Shown: positions 1 to 11,395 of the stretch, in pieces
Layout: every line of letters starts with the position of its first letter
Numbering within the stretch: the stretch's first letter is position 1
Notes under the pieces: generated by a model
Databases searched by the model: none
The model's input: only the letters and a program-made list of their open reading frames with translations
What the model was told of the DNA's origin: nothing
Translations under genes and position numbers: made by a program
From: Scleroderma bovista
Lineage: Eukaryota; Basidiomycota; Agaricomycetes; Boletales; Sclerodermataceae
Assembly: GCA_037178675.1 (NCBI GenBank)
Contig: JAYMGJ010000631.1
Coordinates: 1-48,377, forward strand
Direction of reading: 5' to 3'
Length of the DNA: 48,377 nt

Positions 1-1564
1 TGGACACAGGTGGAAATTAGATAATCTCACTCCAACCAGCCGTGTCTTACTCAGATTTTCTCTGTTGTTGCTTACACGGGATATAAATAAAGATGTTCTC
101 TCTCTCTCTCTCAACGACACAGAGGGTGTAACCATACTATACAATCGAAAATGGCATGCTCACTCACTTGCAAGTCTTTGGCCAGTACACCGGAGTTCGA
201 CTGCGCATACAATTCACTGGGAATGTGTGAGAAAGGCTATCCTGGGTTCTCTACACAGAAGAACCAGTCCTGCCTGGAGATGACAGTGAGTACCTGATTG
301 TCTATTTCTGAGTGCTGAGTGCCGCGTGACTGACTATTTTATGAATGTAGACAACACAAATCCAGACAGCGCCCATCATAGACATGGATGTAGTATAGAT
401 GCATAACTTACCTCTAATAACATCATTTTACTGTCATAAATGCGAAATGAGCACAAAATGGCACAAGTACACTGACCACATTTGCGGGTATAGTGGCAAT
501 GGTATTTTGATGCAATATATACCCTATACTGGCGGCGTCACTGCGAGACCGTGAGGGTACTTAATATACCGTACGTCGCTCTCTGGGTATATTTCTGAGA
601 AGAGGAGGCTCCGTTCTCGAGTGTGTCTGTGAAATTCCAGTGGAATGTACCAGCTCACTACATCCAGAGTTCTAATCAAGTTCCGACGGGGTTATCCAAA
701 TGAACGTTGCGGAATTATTCAAGGCACACAAATTCCGAGCCATGTCGAGTCCAAACTCATGATAAAGGCTGTACGAACTTTTGGGATTTTGAGTGTGTCC
801 AGTGTCCACAAAAGACTGACACTTACATATACAGGTGCGTCATTATAATAGTAATACATTTGACCGAAAGTAGTAGGGCCCCTGTAGAGTCCGAGAGTTA
901 AGTTTGCCATCTTCGGGATGATCTATTCACTGTGCGTTTCAAAGAGTTTGGCAGACTCGAACGAGATGGATGGACTGGACTGGTGCTCCATCTGTGAGGC
1001 TAAGCTTCAGGGAAGAGACTTGGTAGCGTTATGGCGAAGCTGATGTAAGAGCCACGGCCAATCACCAAGCGGTCAAGTTTGCCGTTATCAGGCTAAAACT
1101 GAGTCTGATTGTCAGCCTGTAAGTAGGAGATCAGATGGTGGGCCGGGAACTACAGCATCGAAATTGAAAGAGCGAGACAACATTACACTCGTTGTGTCCG
1201 TTTACAGCGCTGCGGAAATGGGCCAGAGGGACTTCACTCTCGTAGGACTGATTGGCACAACGTCACGAACAATAGCACCTACGGGGAGTGAAGCTCTGGG
1301 CACAAACGATGGTCCTTTCGTGGTTCCCCCGCAGTGAAACCCCGTTCTTTGAGGTCTGGCGTATGTCATACTTTTGCATATCAGCTCCGACGTACCGTGC
1401 ACATCAACAGAGGTGTATCCAGAAGGTTATCGCATTCTCCCTTCATTAGTGTGAGGCTTGAGCGGGTTAGGTGAGTGGAATCACGTGAGACAAAATAACA
1501 CCAAACCACACCCGATTAGACCCGACTCCGTCTTCTGTTCAGTCAACAGTTTGACTATACCGCC
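1..1564. other. left end of window, no confident gene
   Basis: No complete gene can be recognised here. A short CT-dinucleotide run lies near 103-115 just after an AT-rich TATA-like stretch. An open stretch at about 171-289 (+) is followed by a good GTGAGT donor, and might be a terminal piece of a gene that begins outside the window. A low-confidence multi-exon model at 645-1291 is listed separately. The rest, including about 300-640 and 1292-1564 (promoter side of the ATP synthase gene), shows nothing I can name. Confidence 0.3.
645..1291 (+). CDS. possible small cysteine-containing protein, unrecognised
   Basis: This is a tentative gene. Four exon-like blocks (645-834, 955-1022, 1092-1118, 1208-1291) join with consistent phase through standard GT/AG borders and end at a TGA. 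The second block encodes a short CSIC motif within NEMDGLDWCSICEAKL, and the third and fourth add further cysteines, which could suggest a small zinc-binding fold. The third exon would be only 27 nt. I recognise no family, the true 5' end is unknown, and the first block also has competing open frames. It may be a gene fragment or chance. Confidence 0.22.
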
Positions 1565-2014
1565 ATGCAACCATCTCTCGTCCGCCAGTTAGGGTCTCTT
1601 ATTCCTCCTAAAATCGCTACGCCCAGACTCGTGGTATGCTCATGTTACCAATGGTGGCGTTTTCAAAGATTTGATCCCCAGTAGTCGGCAGGCTCTGGTG
1701 AAGGGCTAGCGCCCCTCGTGAACTTCTATTCAAAGTTGCCAAAGGGTCCAGCCCCAGCCTCCGTCGGAGGAATTAAAGCAAGGTTTTTCAATGGAAAGAA
1801 TGCTTCCGCAGCACCTGCCGCCTGGGTCATTCTTGGCCTGTTTACGCTTGGATACACCATAGACTACCAAAGTTTGTGATTTTTTTTCCTTGTTTTAAAG
1901 CTACTAATTAGGTCCTTCCTCATCCAGTGCATTTGAGTGAGTCTAACTTTTAACTGGTGTTATCTGAACCGTTCTGAATGCAAAGCAGAGCACCACAAGA
2001 ACCACCCCCATTAG
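1565..2014 (+). CDS. ATP17: mitochondrial F1Fo-ATP synthase subunit f (ATP17 family)
   Basis: This is subunit f of the mitochondrial ATP synthase, a single-pass inner-membrane protein of the Fo sector and peripheral stalk region. Four exons (1565-1633, 1685-1871, 1928-1936, 1989-2014) give 96 residues, close to the family length. The protein has the family hallmarks: LIPPK near residue 12, the FYSKLPKGPAP block, a KARFFNGKNAS block, one hydrophobic helix (AAWVILGLFTLGYTIDY) and a basic His-rich tail. Exon 3 is only 9 nt and supplies Met-His-Leu. With it the tail reads QMHLKHHKNHPH, matching the HLRHHK-type tail of yeast Atp17. Reading on past residue 62 of the unspliced sequence instead gives an early stop. 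The gene is convergent with the methyltransferase gene to its right. Confidence 0.9.
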
Positions 2015-2531
2015 AGAATCCAAGATGACAATATATGGCGGGCGATGCCTCATCGATCACTGGTCACCTCTCTCAATTCCTCGTTAGCAGAATAGTCAAT
2101 CGCTCTAGTCTTCTGTCCCTCTATATCACCCCGACGTTATTCGCATCTTCATTACTGCATTATGACCCATGCGTGGAAGACGCGTCAATACAAGTGGTGC
2201 AATTAATTCGCATTGTTCCTCAACGGAAGGAATGGGAACATCCCACTGATCAACAACCTCAGCAGCTGTTTTTGATTGGTTAATGTGCTACCACGTTGAC
2301 CACACACCGTCTCGTCTCGTCTCGTCCAAGGGGAGATGATTGAAGGAGTGTAGTATACTGTTTGGGGCACTCTGCTGTTGCGGTACGCATTGTTGGTGAT
2401 TCTCCGTAGCCACTTCTCGGCTTTCATTCCAAACGAAAACAACTCAAGTTTATTCGCAACCAAGTTTTTTTGGACGATTCATGCTAGAATAAACCCTTGA
2501 ATATGGAACTGCAATGCGTGTTGGTTCAGCA
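2015..2531. other. convergent intergenic region
   Basis: These 517 bases separate the 3' ends of the ATP synthase f gene (+) and the H3K9 methyltransferase gene (-). A short repeat of CGTCT units occurs near 2310-2325. No coding signal was found on either strand. It presumably holds two facing terminators and polyadenylation sites. Confidence 0.5.
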
Positions 2532-5500
2532 TCAAAATAATTTCCCAATGCATTTCGCACTTCCACAGGCACAATTCACGTACACAGCGGCTTCACGCGT
2601 TATCGCCACGCCCTCCGCCTTCTGCTCTGCAAGCTCCGCCCTCTTGGACTAATAGACACTGTTGGTAATCGACTTTGACAAAATGACTTTCGTTACTCAC
2701 CTCCATGTCACCGTAATAAGAGAAACACAACTCTTCCCATGGTTCGACCTCGCGAATCGTAAATATAGCCAGTAAGGGTTTATTGATATCCGCCTCATTA
2801 ATGTAGCACGCCACGATTTCACAGTTGGGATCGCAGCTGTGATTCTGCAGGAAGGTTACTCGCAATAGGGAAAGGAGGCACCTGGCTTACCAAAAATCGC
2901 GTGAACTGGATAGCAATTAACTCACCAGACCATATAATTACAACATAGAACGTACATTTCCCGCATGGTATGCATCAACCACGTACAAGTTTTCATATGA
3001 ATCTTCATCTTCAAGTCCAATTTTGAGGTGGTGAAAATCGATCGAAAATAGATAGGTACGACCAAAGACATTGTAAAGGCTGAAAAGAAGTTAACCAATG
3101 AGAAGGAATAATAGGAATACATACTGCCCGCGATCCTCGCCCTCTTGTTCAGTCAGTATCTCACCAGCATAAATACCAATATACGATCCTTTGGGTATTC
3201 TTTTTGCACCCGCAAAAACGCCTATCCCAATATCAGTATTGATCATCCTCTCAACGGCTGCCGCATACCCCAGCCTTTCTGTTCCGTCCTAACGATATTG
3301 ACCGGCCACTTCCTGCCGTTTTGAACGACCTAAACAACCTATCAGCGTTATCGTTCATAATAAGAGACGTCACCTACCCTATTCGGACAATCATCATCAC
3401 AATCACAAAACTGATTGCACTCGAAGATAGGACAACCTTCTAGCCGCAATATCCCCTTGCTGTCGTACACAAACGGTGAACCTGGCCACGTCGCTGGAAA
3501 CACTGAGTCACGAATATATGGTAAGAGCCATTGCTTCTGGCGCTTTGTGCATGCGCAAGTTTTCGACTTCGGGTCACATCTGCCTTGGCATCCACAACTG
3601 GCGAGATTGCGAACATCTGGAGGTGGGACACCATCTCCCAGCCACATTTCGTTCGTATAGACAAATTCCCATGGTGGTGTCGTCTCTTCACCGATGCCAT
3701 TGTCGAATATTTTGATTGGTGGTGCATCTGGTTCGTCAGTCATCGCCTCTAGAATTACTTCTTCAAAGATATTGCGCCCGAAATCAGAGTTGCGATAGGA
3801 AGCAGGGAGCGCATTCATACGATCTTGCAGACTGTGTGGAAGGTCTTTGGCAAGATTGTATTTGGGCGGGAGCAGTCGCTGCGCCGCGGCGAAAGACCGC
3901 CACGTCTCGACAGGGAATCCACCAATGAATTCGGAAATACCGGAGGGTGGCAGCGGCCTTTGTTGAATGGGGGGATTTTGGACTGAGACAGTGTCCATAG
4001 GCACATCGATGGAAGTTCGACCGCTAGAGGGAGAGCGGCGACGAGACAATCTCTTCCGATGGAAACGCAAGGATCGTCCTGAATTGGGTTCTGATGATGC
4101 GGTCCGACTACTTCCAGTCGACAGATCGTTTCCTTTGGATAGGGTATCCTGAATGCACCTCACGTAAGGAACATGTCCAACGCTGCATCAAGGCACGTAC
4201 ATCTAAGATTCTCGCGACTTCCTTATTAGAATTCGACACCGGCACTCGTGCATCCACACCTCGGTCCAAATCATCACGCGGCTGAATCTGGACGATATGA
4301 AGTTGTTAGTCTTGAGATATAAGATAGAGCATCATGGGCGTACCGAAGATTGGGAGTTCACAGGAACGTCATCAGCGGATACAACAGCATCGCATGTCCC
4401 GACCATTTCCACATCTGAAGTGGGTTCTCCTGGCTATATATAACAAAAGAACGTTTTACTACTCCTGGAACCTGCATGACGCAGATATCTTACCTCTGGA
4501 TTCATTGAAACGTCGGGTGATTCTTCAGGATGCGAGGTAGCCCCGCTGGATTTGAGATGCATGTCAGCCAAATTGAGCAACTGGTCAGCATCAACACCAG
4601 CTCGAGGTTGGTTGGTATGCATGTCAATGATCATGTCATCAACGTCACGTTGAACGGGCGAGCTGGCAGGTCCAGAAGTTGAAGTCCTTGCGGCCTTGGG
4701 CGGGAGATCAGTTTCACCATGTATATCAGCGGCCACCATCCGCTCAGAAGTGACATTTTGACTCGGAGGGAGCCAATGCAGTGGCCGCTGCGACGTTCGT
4801 TTTCTCGCCATTTGTCTCATCCGCGGGACAACTCGAGGGACAGCAGCATCCTCGGAAGCTGGTGTACGATCTTTGCTATCAGGTGGAACCTTGACGATGA
4901 AACTCTCAAAGCTCGCCCCAGAGACACAGCGAGGCGACTGCTGAGTTCGAGACTTGTTGGCGACTGTGCTCTGGCTCGAAATTGGCCCCTGTGTGGTAGG
5001 TGAAGAGATAAACCCTTCGAACGGAACAGGAAGAGGGCGCCGCGTCGAGACACTACTAGCAGAGAAATTGGCCGTCTGCGTAGAGGCAGCGGGTGTTGTT
5101 GTGGGAATGCTAGTGGGAATGCATGCAGCGCGGAGTGGTGGAGTGCCTGTCGTTGGACGTGAAGAGCTCGAGGATGATATAGCAGGGGGTGGTGACCCAG
5201 ATGGCCGCGCTAGTTCAGATCGGTTAGACTTGGAGTCTGGACGCGATAGTCGCTTTGATAACGAACGTATAGAATCAAGTGACGGAGGTGGCGGAGAAAT
5301 TTGGAGTTCCTGAGCCTGAGATTGAGATGAAAAGGGTGGCATTTGGGATTGTATTGGAGAGGATGAATGTAGTTTTCTTTGTGCTGGAGATGGAGACTTT
5401 AATCTCTCTACATTCTCGATTTTAGAAGGCTCCCCGCTGTCCTCACGAAGGATGGACTGTCTTGACTGCAGATGATCGCGTCGTAGTTTGTTAAGCGTAT

Positions 5501-7654
5501 CGACAAGGGACACCCCTGAAAGGGGCTGTGGTTTACGTGGTGGTAGAATTGATGGGGAAGGCGTAGTCGAGAGCTGCTGTGGTGCTGTGGTTGACACCGA
5601 AGGTGGTCTGGTTGATTGTTCTGAGTGTCGCCGTGGAGACGTAAGGTCTGGTGATGAGTGTAAATCTGAGCTAACAACAGCAGAAACAACTGTGGATTGT
5701 GCTGATTCAACATGCGACGCAACAACACCCGTGGACACTCCTGAAGTATCTTGGGCGTCAGGTGCTCCTCCTGACAAAGACTTCATGAGTCGTGAGGGTG
5801 ATGCTTTGCTCTCCAATAGTGGTCCTGGTGAGGAACCTTCCTTAGGGGAGGCAGCGGGCGAGCCTTTCCGCAATTGTGTCGGGATTTGTCCTTCGGCGAG
5901 TGCAGCATTCCAAGATAAATGTGATGTATTCGTTTTGGATGTGATTGCCTTAGAAGTAGCCTGCGTTGTCGCATTCTGGCTAAAAGCTCGCGAAAAGAAA
6001 GAATGTTGGGAACTCTCTGGACGTTTGAATCGAACGTTGAAAGTTGAGATATCGGGCACAACGAACGTTTGGGTGCGAGGAGGCTTCGGGACTGTGCGGA
6101 GGGACTGTGAAACTTGTGTGGGGGCCACCTCGGGACTCTGCGGTACAGCGACAGCTGTCCGCGGTGAAGGAGAACGAACCGGCACTAAAGCCTGAACACG
6201 ATGTTCAGGTGGGGATGGGTCAATATCCATGTCTACGTTTGCATCAACTGCATATCCGTCTCCACCCACAAGATCAAGATCAATATCGCCAAATGCACGA
6301 TCTATGGCGTCCACGGCTGCTTGGGGAGTCACATACCCCTCACGGACACTTCTAGGCACATCGCTAGCCTCGGGTCGTGCTGTTGATATAGAAGAACTGA
6401 TGTGGAGTGGCTCTGGCTCTGGCTCTGCAAGTGCCGGTGGGGTAGCTGGAGCACCGAAGTCCATATCCTCCTCGTGTGTGGTACCAATAGGTGAAGAGTG
6501 AAACTCCGGAATGTCCAGATCGAAACTACTGTTGTCAGGTGCAGGTGGACCTTCTTGTACCCTGGGATGTGTTTCAACTGAAGACAGCTCGAATGTTCGC
6601 GTAGTGGAATGATGAGGCACTATAGGGACTTTAGACGGAGGGGCAGAAGTATCTTCGCCGCTGTCTGAAATGGTTATTACATCGACACCGCGAGGTGGCG
6701 AGCAAGGACGGTCTAGCTTCCGTTTGTTCTGAGACTTTTTGGCACTCGGTCGTCGAGACGCCGAGGGTGAATTCAGGGGGGACCTGCCATCGGAACTACT
6801 CGAAATGACGATCGGGTCTTTTGGTCCTTCAGCGACGGTGTTGGTGCTCTTTGGAACAATGGAGCTGCCCTGTGCGGCATTCTCGGGTTCAGAGTCGGAA
6901 AGTTCAATTACTTCTGGAGCGCTTCGTCTCCTTGCTCTATTAAGAGGTCGGTCGTCTCGCAACAAAGAATCTGGATGTAACGGGACAGCTGCATAGGTGT
7001 ACGTGGATGATATGTAAGAAGAGAGAGAAAGAGAAATCAGAACGATGGGGAGACGCACGTCTTCTTTTGGGTCGGATACGCGTACGAGCAGTAGATTCCC
7101 CTGTAGAGGGGATAATGTTGAGCATTGAATACCACATGAACAATGAACGGCATCAGTACACGGCGTGCCAAGGGGAACAACTTACCATCCTTCTGAGCAC
7201 CCTTCAATAGTGACCCAGTTGAAACCCGCGGACGGTTACCCACCTGTTTGCGTGCAACGCGACTGGGTGGCTCAACTCGCTGGACCTCTTTTTGCGACCT
7301 AAGCCGTCGCCTCACCGTTTGCGTCAATGACTCCTCAAACTCGTCTGGACTCGAACTTCCGACAACCTCCGGGGACACGGGCTTCATCGTACTGAGCGGA
7401 GGGATGCGTGGTACATCTGAGCAAGGTTGCGTGCGTGAGGGGCCATCACCACTGCTGCGATCCTCGATACGATTTCGAATGCTTCCTTCCCCTGTAGCAA
7501 ATGCAGCTGGCTGGCTGAGCCCGAGACGAGGGGCCTTGTTTGCGCGGCCGAGGCTGGCGGGACTCGATGGTGCCTTGCGCTTTGTGAGAGGCATGCCGAT
7601 CAACTCACTCTCTACCTCAAGTTCGTCATCGCCATCCTCGTCGCTGGAGTGCAT
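2532..7654 (-). CDS. SUV39/Clr4-type histone H3K9 methyltransferase with giant disordered N-terminus
   Basis: This is a SET-domain histone lysine methyltransferase, predicted to methylate H3K9 for heterochromatin. Eleven exons join in frame: 7654-7186, 6988-4494, 4433-4344, 4287-4201, 4148-3378, 3329-3269, 3221-3125, 3079-2956, 2905-2891, 2844-2701 and 2648-2532, giving 1489 residues. About residues 1-1100 are Ser/Pro-rich and disordered. The pre-SET domain (about 1234-1304) has CGCQGRC and CNQFCDCDDDC cysteine clusters. SET follows with GWGVFAG, RTYLFSIDF, NHSCDPNC (cofactor and substrate site) and ELCFSYYG. A post-SET CACGSAKC ends the protein. This full set distinguishes SUV39 from Set1/Set2 types. 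Exon 9 is 15 nt. No chromodomain was seen. Three SUMO-interaction-like motifs lie at residues 183-269. The start at 7654 is the ATG before an acidic stretch; an upstream in-frame ATG at 7774 precedes a possible 5' UTR intron. Confidence 0.9.
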
Positions 7655-7908
7655 GGCAGATGGAGTACTGAGCGGTTCTGCATGGATCAAGTGTGTTACA
7701 TGGCAATAGCGTGGAAAGGCGGATGAGTAGCGCACCTGAAAGGACTGCCCAAGCAGGACCAGGAGAGGGCCCACTTGCCCTTGACATCGTATTTCACTTA
7801 TGCCTTTGTACTATGTATGTAATTTCGTTGATTAGGAAAGACAATGTAACTTGTACTGGAATCCCACGTACGCATAAAACTACAAAATCTATTATGTACT
7901 TTAGGAAT

Positions 7909-9239
7909 CTAGAGCTTCAGCAGCCTAGGTTTCTCTGGGGTATTTCCAATTTCACCACTCTCTACCTCAGCAAAGCTGGCCTTCAAGGGAGTGACAGTAG
8001 CGTAGCCCATCCCCAACATCCAAGCGTCAGACCCGACAGAAACGGTGGATAGGTCCGAGGGGAGTAGGGCCGCGAAATCCGGAGCCCATCTGAAGGTTAA
8101 GCTCCCAGCCATTCCAGAGGCTCGCTCCGGCTCTTGGGAGTCGTCGTCATCTGGTACAACTGCGAGTAATCTGCACAACGAGCTGCGCCATATGGGTGCC
8201 CAACAGGTTTCTAGACCTCCAACAAGTTGTGGTATCAACGGTATATTCACGGTGTAAAGGTCCACTTCTTGGTTCCGTGGACCGCCAGGATCTCTTCCCC
8301 AGTTTTCCCATAGATGTTTGATAATACGAATGGATAGTTCGTGTGCATGTTCATGCAATTCTGTTGGAGTGGGGCGTTGCATAATGCCATATGAGAGAGC
8401 TATGGCTCGGGTTCGAGAGAGAGCCCCAGACATAGCAGCACCAACAGTGCCCGAAGCGAGGGCAAAGGCAGCTGCCATGGATATAGATGAGGTCCCACGT
8501 CGTGAATAGGGCGAGGGATACTGACCTGATGTGTTTCTCCCGAAGTTTGGCCCAGAAAGCTAAGTCAATTGTTAATTTAAATTCAATGTTGTCCATGTAA
8601 GAGGAAGAGACACACGACAAGATCGATCTGACCGGGGTATAGATTGTGCAAGGATATATTGGTACATGTTGCAGGGGTCTGTGTTGTCCACCGAATTGAA
8701 GTGGGAAATGTACGGAGATGAGGAAGAAGACCTACCCCGTCTAGGAGTATCCATTCAGCAACCTCGCCGTCTTTTAGATCTCTAGAGACAGGAGAGGTTT
8801 CACCCTGTACACCGTCTGTTTTACTAGATATAAGTCACTGCCCATTGGCGTCGAATGACACTCTACCTGGCTCTGTTGGATAAAAGTATTTTCCATGAAT
8901 GATGTCTGCGAGGTGGTACGAATTTCCTGGTGAAATGTATGAAATAATGAGATTTTGGTAATCTGAACTGATCGTACCAATCCACGACTTCTGAGAGCTA
9001 GGTAGGACGACCTTGACGTCCCAACCTGGGCAGTTTTCTATCGCACATGGAAATCACTGGGTTGCGGGCATTACTAACCGAGGTCATTGACCAGCCGTTT
9101 GTAAAGGCCAAAGACATGAGGTGAGTCTGGCCCTGACGGACCGTCGTCGTTCTGAGGAAGGGTCAGATGGTCGTTTCGTGAAGCAGTGGCTCTCACTGAC
9201 GACCAGGAGAACCCTTGGCAGACTCGAAAGAGTTGGCAT
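7909..9239 (-). CDS. SurE-family 5'/3'-nucleotidase-like phosphatase
   Basis: This is a member of the SurE metal-dependent phosphatase/nucleotidase fold (the domain also forms the N-terminal half of yeast Pby1). Eight exons (9239-9201, 9151-9079, 9025-8978, 8926-8867, 8815-8736, 8678-8616, 8559-8526, 8471-7909) give 319 residues. The N-terminus reads RVLLVNDDGP, with the paired aspartates that bind the metal. Further family blocks are VVLPSSQKSWIG, LLDGTPATC, SGPNFGRNTS and the GALSRTRAIALSYG helix. No tubulin-tyrosine-ligase domain follows, so this is a stand-alone SurE protein. The start was chosen because ATG lies eight codons before the first beta strand. It shares a 169-bp divergent promoter with the RING gene. 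The natural substrate cannot be inferred. Confidence 0.88.
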
Positions 9240-9408
9240 GAATGATTATCAGATCACCGTGGATTCTGGAAGCAGCTGGCATGGGACACAGCAGACTCAG
9301 TGGCTGTGCTTCAACTACGCTCTTACTCACCGTCCACATCGATCGTCTCTGGGTCGACAACGACGTACGACAACGAACCACAGTACACCGCCCTGCATTT
9401 GAGCCAAA
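9240..9408. promoter_or_regulatory. bidirectional promoter region, SurE (-) / RING (+)
   Basis: Only 169 bases separate the start codons of the two divergent genes, so their promoters must overlap here. No clear TATA box was seen. Joint regulation is an inference from spacing alone. Confidence 0.55.
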
Positions 9409-10998
9409 ATGCCCTTCCGTCTCCGTTCCATTCTGGACCCGGCTACTCGCAGGGAGCGTGGCAGGGGAATTAGCAGCTGGTGGAGATCCCTTCGTCGTCC
9501 ACCACCCGTCGCAGCTACCGACGCTCCCAAGCCAGCCTCTCCACTTCCAAGTCGGTCTGATTCACAGCCAGACACTCAAACGACGACGCTTTTGCCGTCG
9601 TCGTCTTCCCCTTCACCTCACTCACACACTGATTCGTCACAGGAGCTGACTTTCAACCAGACCATGCCACAAAGCGCCTGTGACACTGATCGTGGAGATC
9701 GTGGAGGGCTGCGTCATGGTGGCCAAGGGCTAGATGTACATAGTGAAGACAACACACCCTTGGAGGACCTTCCTCCTCTTTCGTTCCCTACACCTGAACC
9801 ACTAATGCCTGAGTCATTCCCTCACAACTTCGCTTCCCCGTCTGCTCAAGCTACTGACGCTACGGACACATCGTTCCAAGCTGTTCCAATTCCCATATCT
9901 GCTTCTACGACACCAGGAACGGATGCCCGTTCTAATTTGGTCCTTCCCATTATTGTCATTGGCTTACAGGCTCTGGGCACAGGCCGGGACTCAACCAACC
10001 TATCTCATTTGCATGACCATCTACACCAGCATGACCGCGCACACAACAGGACGGACAATGAACATGACGTCCTAGAATTGGATGGGTTCGCCCACTCTTT
10101 TACTTTCCCGCTCACTCCTGACAACGGTAACAGCCACCCTCATTTACCTGGTCAATTCCAGCCTTCTCAAGAATTCCTACTGGAAGATCAGGTTCAAACT
10201 CAGCTGGAACACCCGTCTCGACCTCGCACGTGGCAAGATCGTACTTTCAATGCATTCAGGAACCTGAGGCGTAATCGCAGGAACGAGTCATCAGCGGCTG
10301 ACCCAAGTTCAGCAGACTCCGTTCTTCCCAGGACCTTGCTCATTTATGTCATCGGCGGTGCGTGCATGAGGCTCTCGCCTATTATGGGTGGATGGGACTG
10401 ATAGCTTTGCTGTATAGGGCTCTCTCCAGCTGATCAGCCTGTTATCTTGGGTGGCAACTTGGACTCGTTCGAGGCGCTGTGGTACGTCGTGTTGACATCA
10501 TCCCCCTTGCCTATTGGCTTATCAATCCTTATCCTTATCCAGGGAGCTGGCTGAATTTCTGGGCCAAGTAAAGCCGCAAACGGCTTCTAAAGAAGACATT
10601 GAGAGGTCTGGGTTGGAAGTTATTCAGGCTTCGTCCCTTGAAGAGTATGAGAAGACTGAACGCGTCGCTAGTAACTGCACAGAACAGGTATGAAACTCTA
10701 CGCCCCTTCTCGAAACCGTATCAGTCTGACTTCCCGACGCACAGTGCTTGATATGTCTAGATGACTACGCCCCAGAAGACAACTTGCGCGTACTCACCTG
10801 TAAACACGCATTTCACCAGTCTTGTGTAGATAAGTGGCTCGAGACTGGTAGGAACAATTGTCCAGCTTGCCGGTCCAAGGTCTGTGATGTCACATTTCCT
10901 TGTTGAGCTCCCCCACTTATGACAAACACAAGGGCGTCGAGAATACGAGCAGTAGCTCGTCAACAACTGCAGATGTTTCTGCACCCACTGATGAATAA
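9409..10998 (+). CDS. RING-H2 zinc-finger protein, probable E3 ubiquitin ligase
   Basis: Five exons (9409-10357, 10418-10481, 10543-10687, 10745-10879, 10933-10998) encode 452 residues. The first 300 residues are low-complexity, rich in Ser, Pro and His, with an RNLRRNRRN basic patch. The RING-H2 domain is almost exactly exon 4: CLIC, then CKHAFHQSC, then CPAC, giving the C3H2C3 order of zinc ligands, with the DKWLE segment that normally contacts the E2. A short acidic Ser-rich tail ends the protein. Two modestly hydrophobic stretches (around residues 180-195 and 305-316) are probably not long enough to be sure of membrane insertion. RING-H2 proteins of this layout act as E3 ubiquitin ligases; the substrate is unknown. 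Confidence 0.88.
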
Positions 10999-11395
10999 CT
11001 CCAACTTTCTGCATCGCAAGTGGACTGCCCCTCCTTTCCCTTGTTTTCATTCATTTTCCATTGATGCTTGCAATATCCCAACAGTTACAGTATTACTACC
11101 CCCATCCTTCCGTGTAGCCATTGACATTTCCCCTTCCGCGTGGCCTTGTTGAGCTTCGTATCATAAATCTCAGCTTCGTGGCCGCATCAATGCGAATAAA
11201 CAACAAAAACAACTGTCCCGTTTCTCCTTGCGAGAGTCCCATGATTCTCTCGCCCGCTCCTTCGCTTCCTTGTATAATAGTATTGTGGCTTATAGAACAC
11301 GCGCACTGTTGACAGTCTGCTGGCGAATTTCGCAATGCGCTCAAGAGAGAAGAGGTGCACAGATGCAATTATGGTGTAAGCTGTATATGACATCA
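10999..11395. other. convergent intergenic region
   Basis: This stretch separates the 3' ends of the RING gene (+) and the ETF beta gene (-). Short open frames occur on both strands but none carries a family motif. I see only presumed 3' UTRs. Confidence 0.5.

Noticed and set aside
5488..6195. 235-codon plus-strand frame inside the H3K9 methyltransferase gene
   Set aside because: Antisense shadow of the long Ser/Pro-rich exon 2; no motif and no splice context.
4434..7058. Separate gene for the 874-codon frame
   Set aside because: Its first 23 codons are intronic, and phases at both ends join exactly to the flanking exons of the SET-domain gene.
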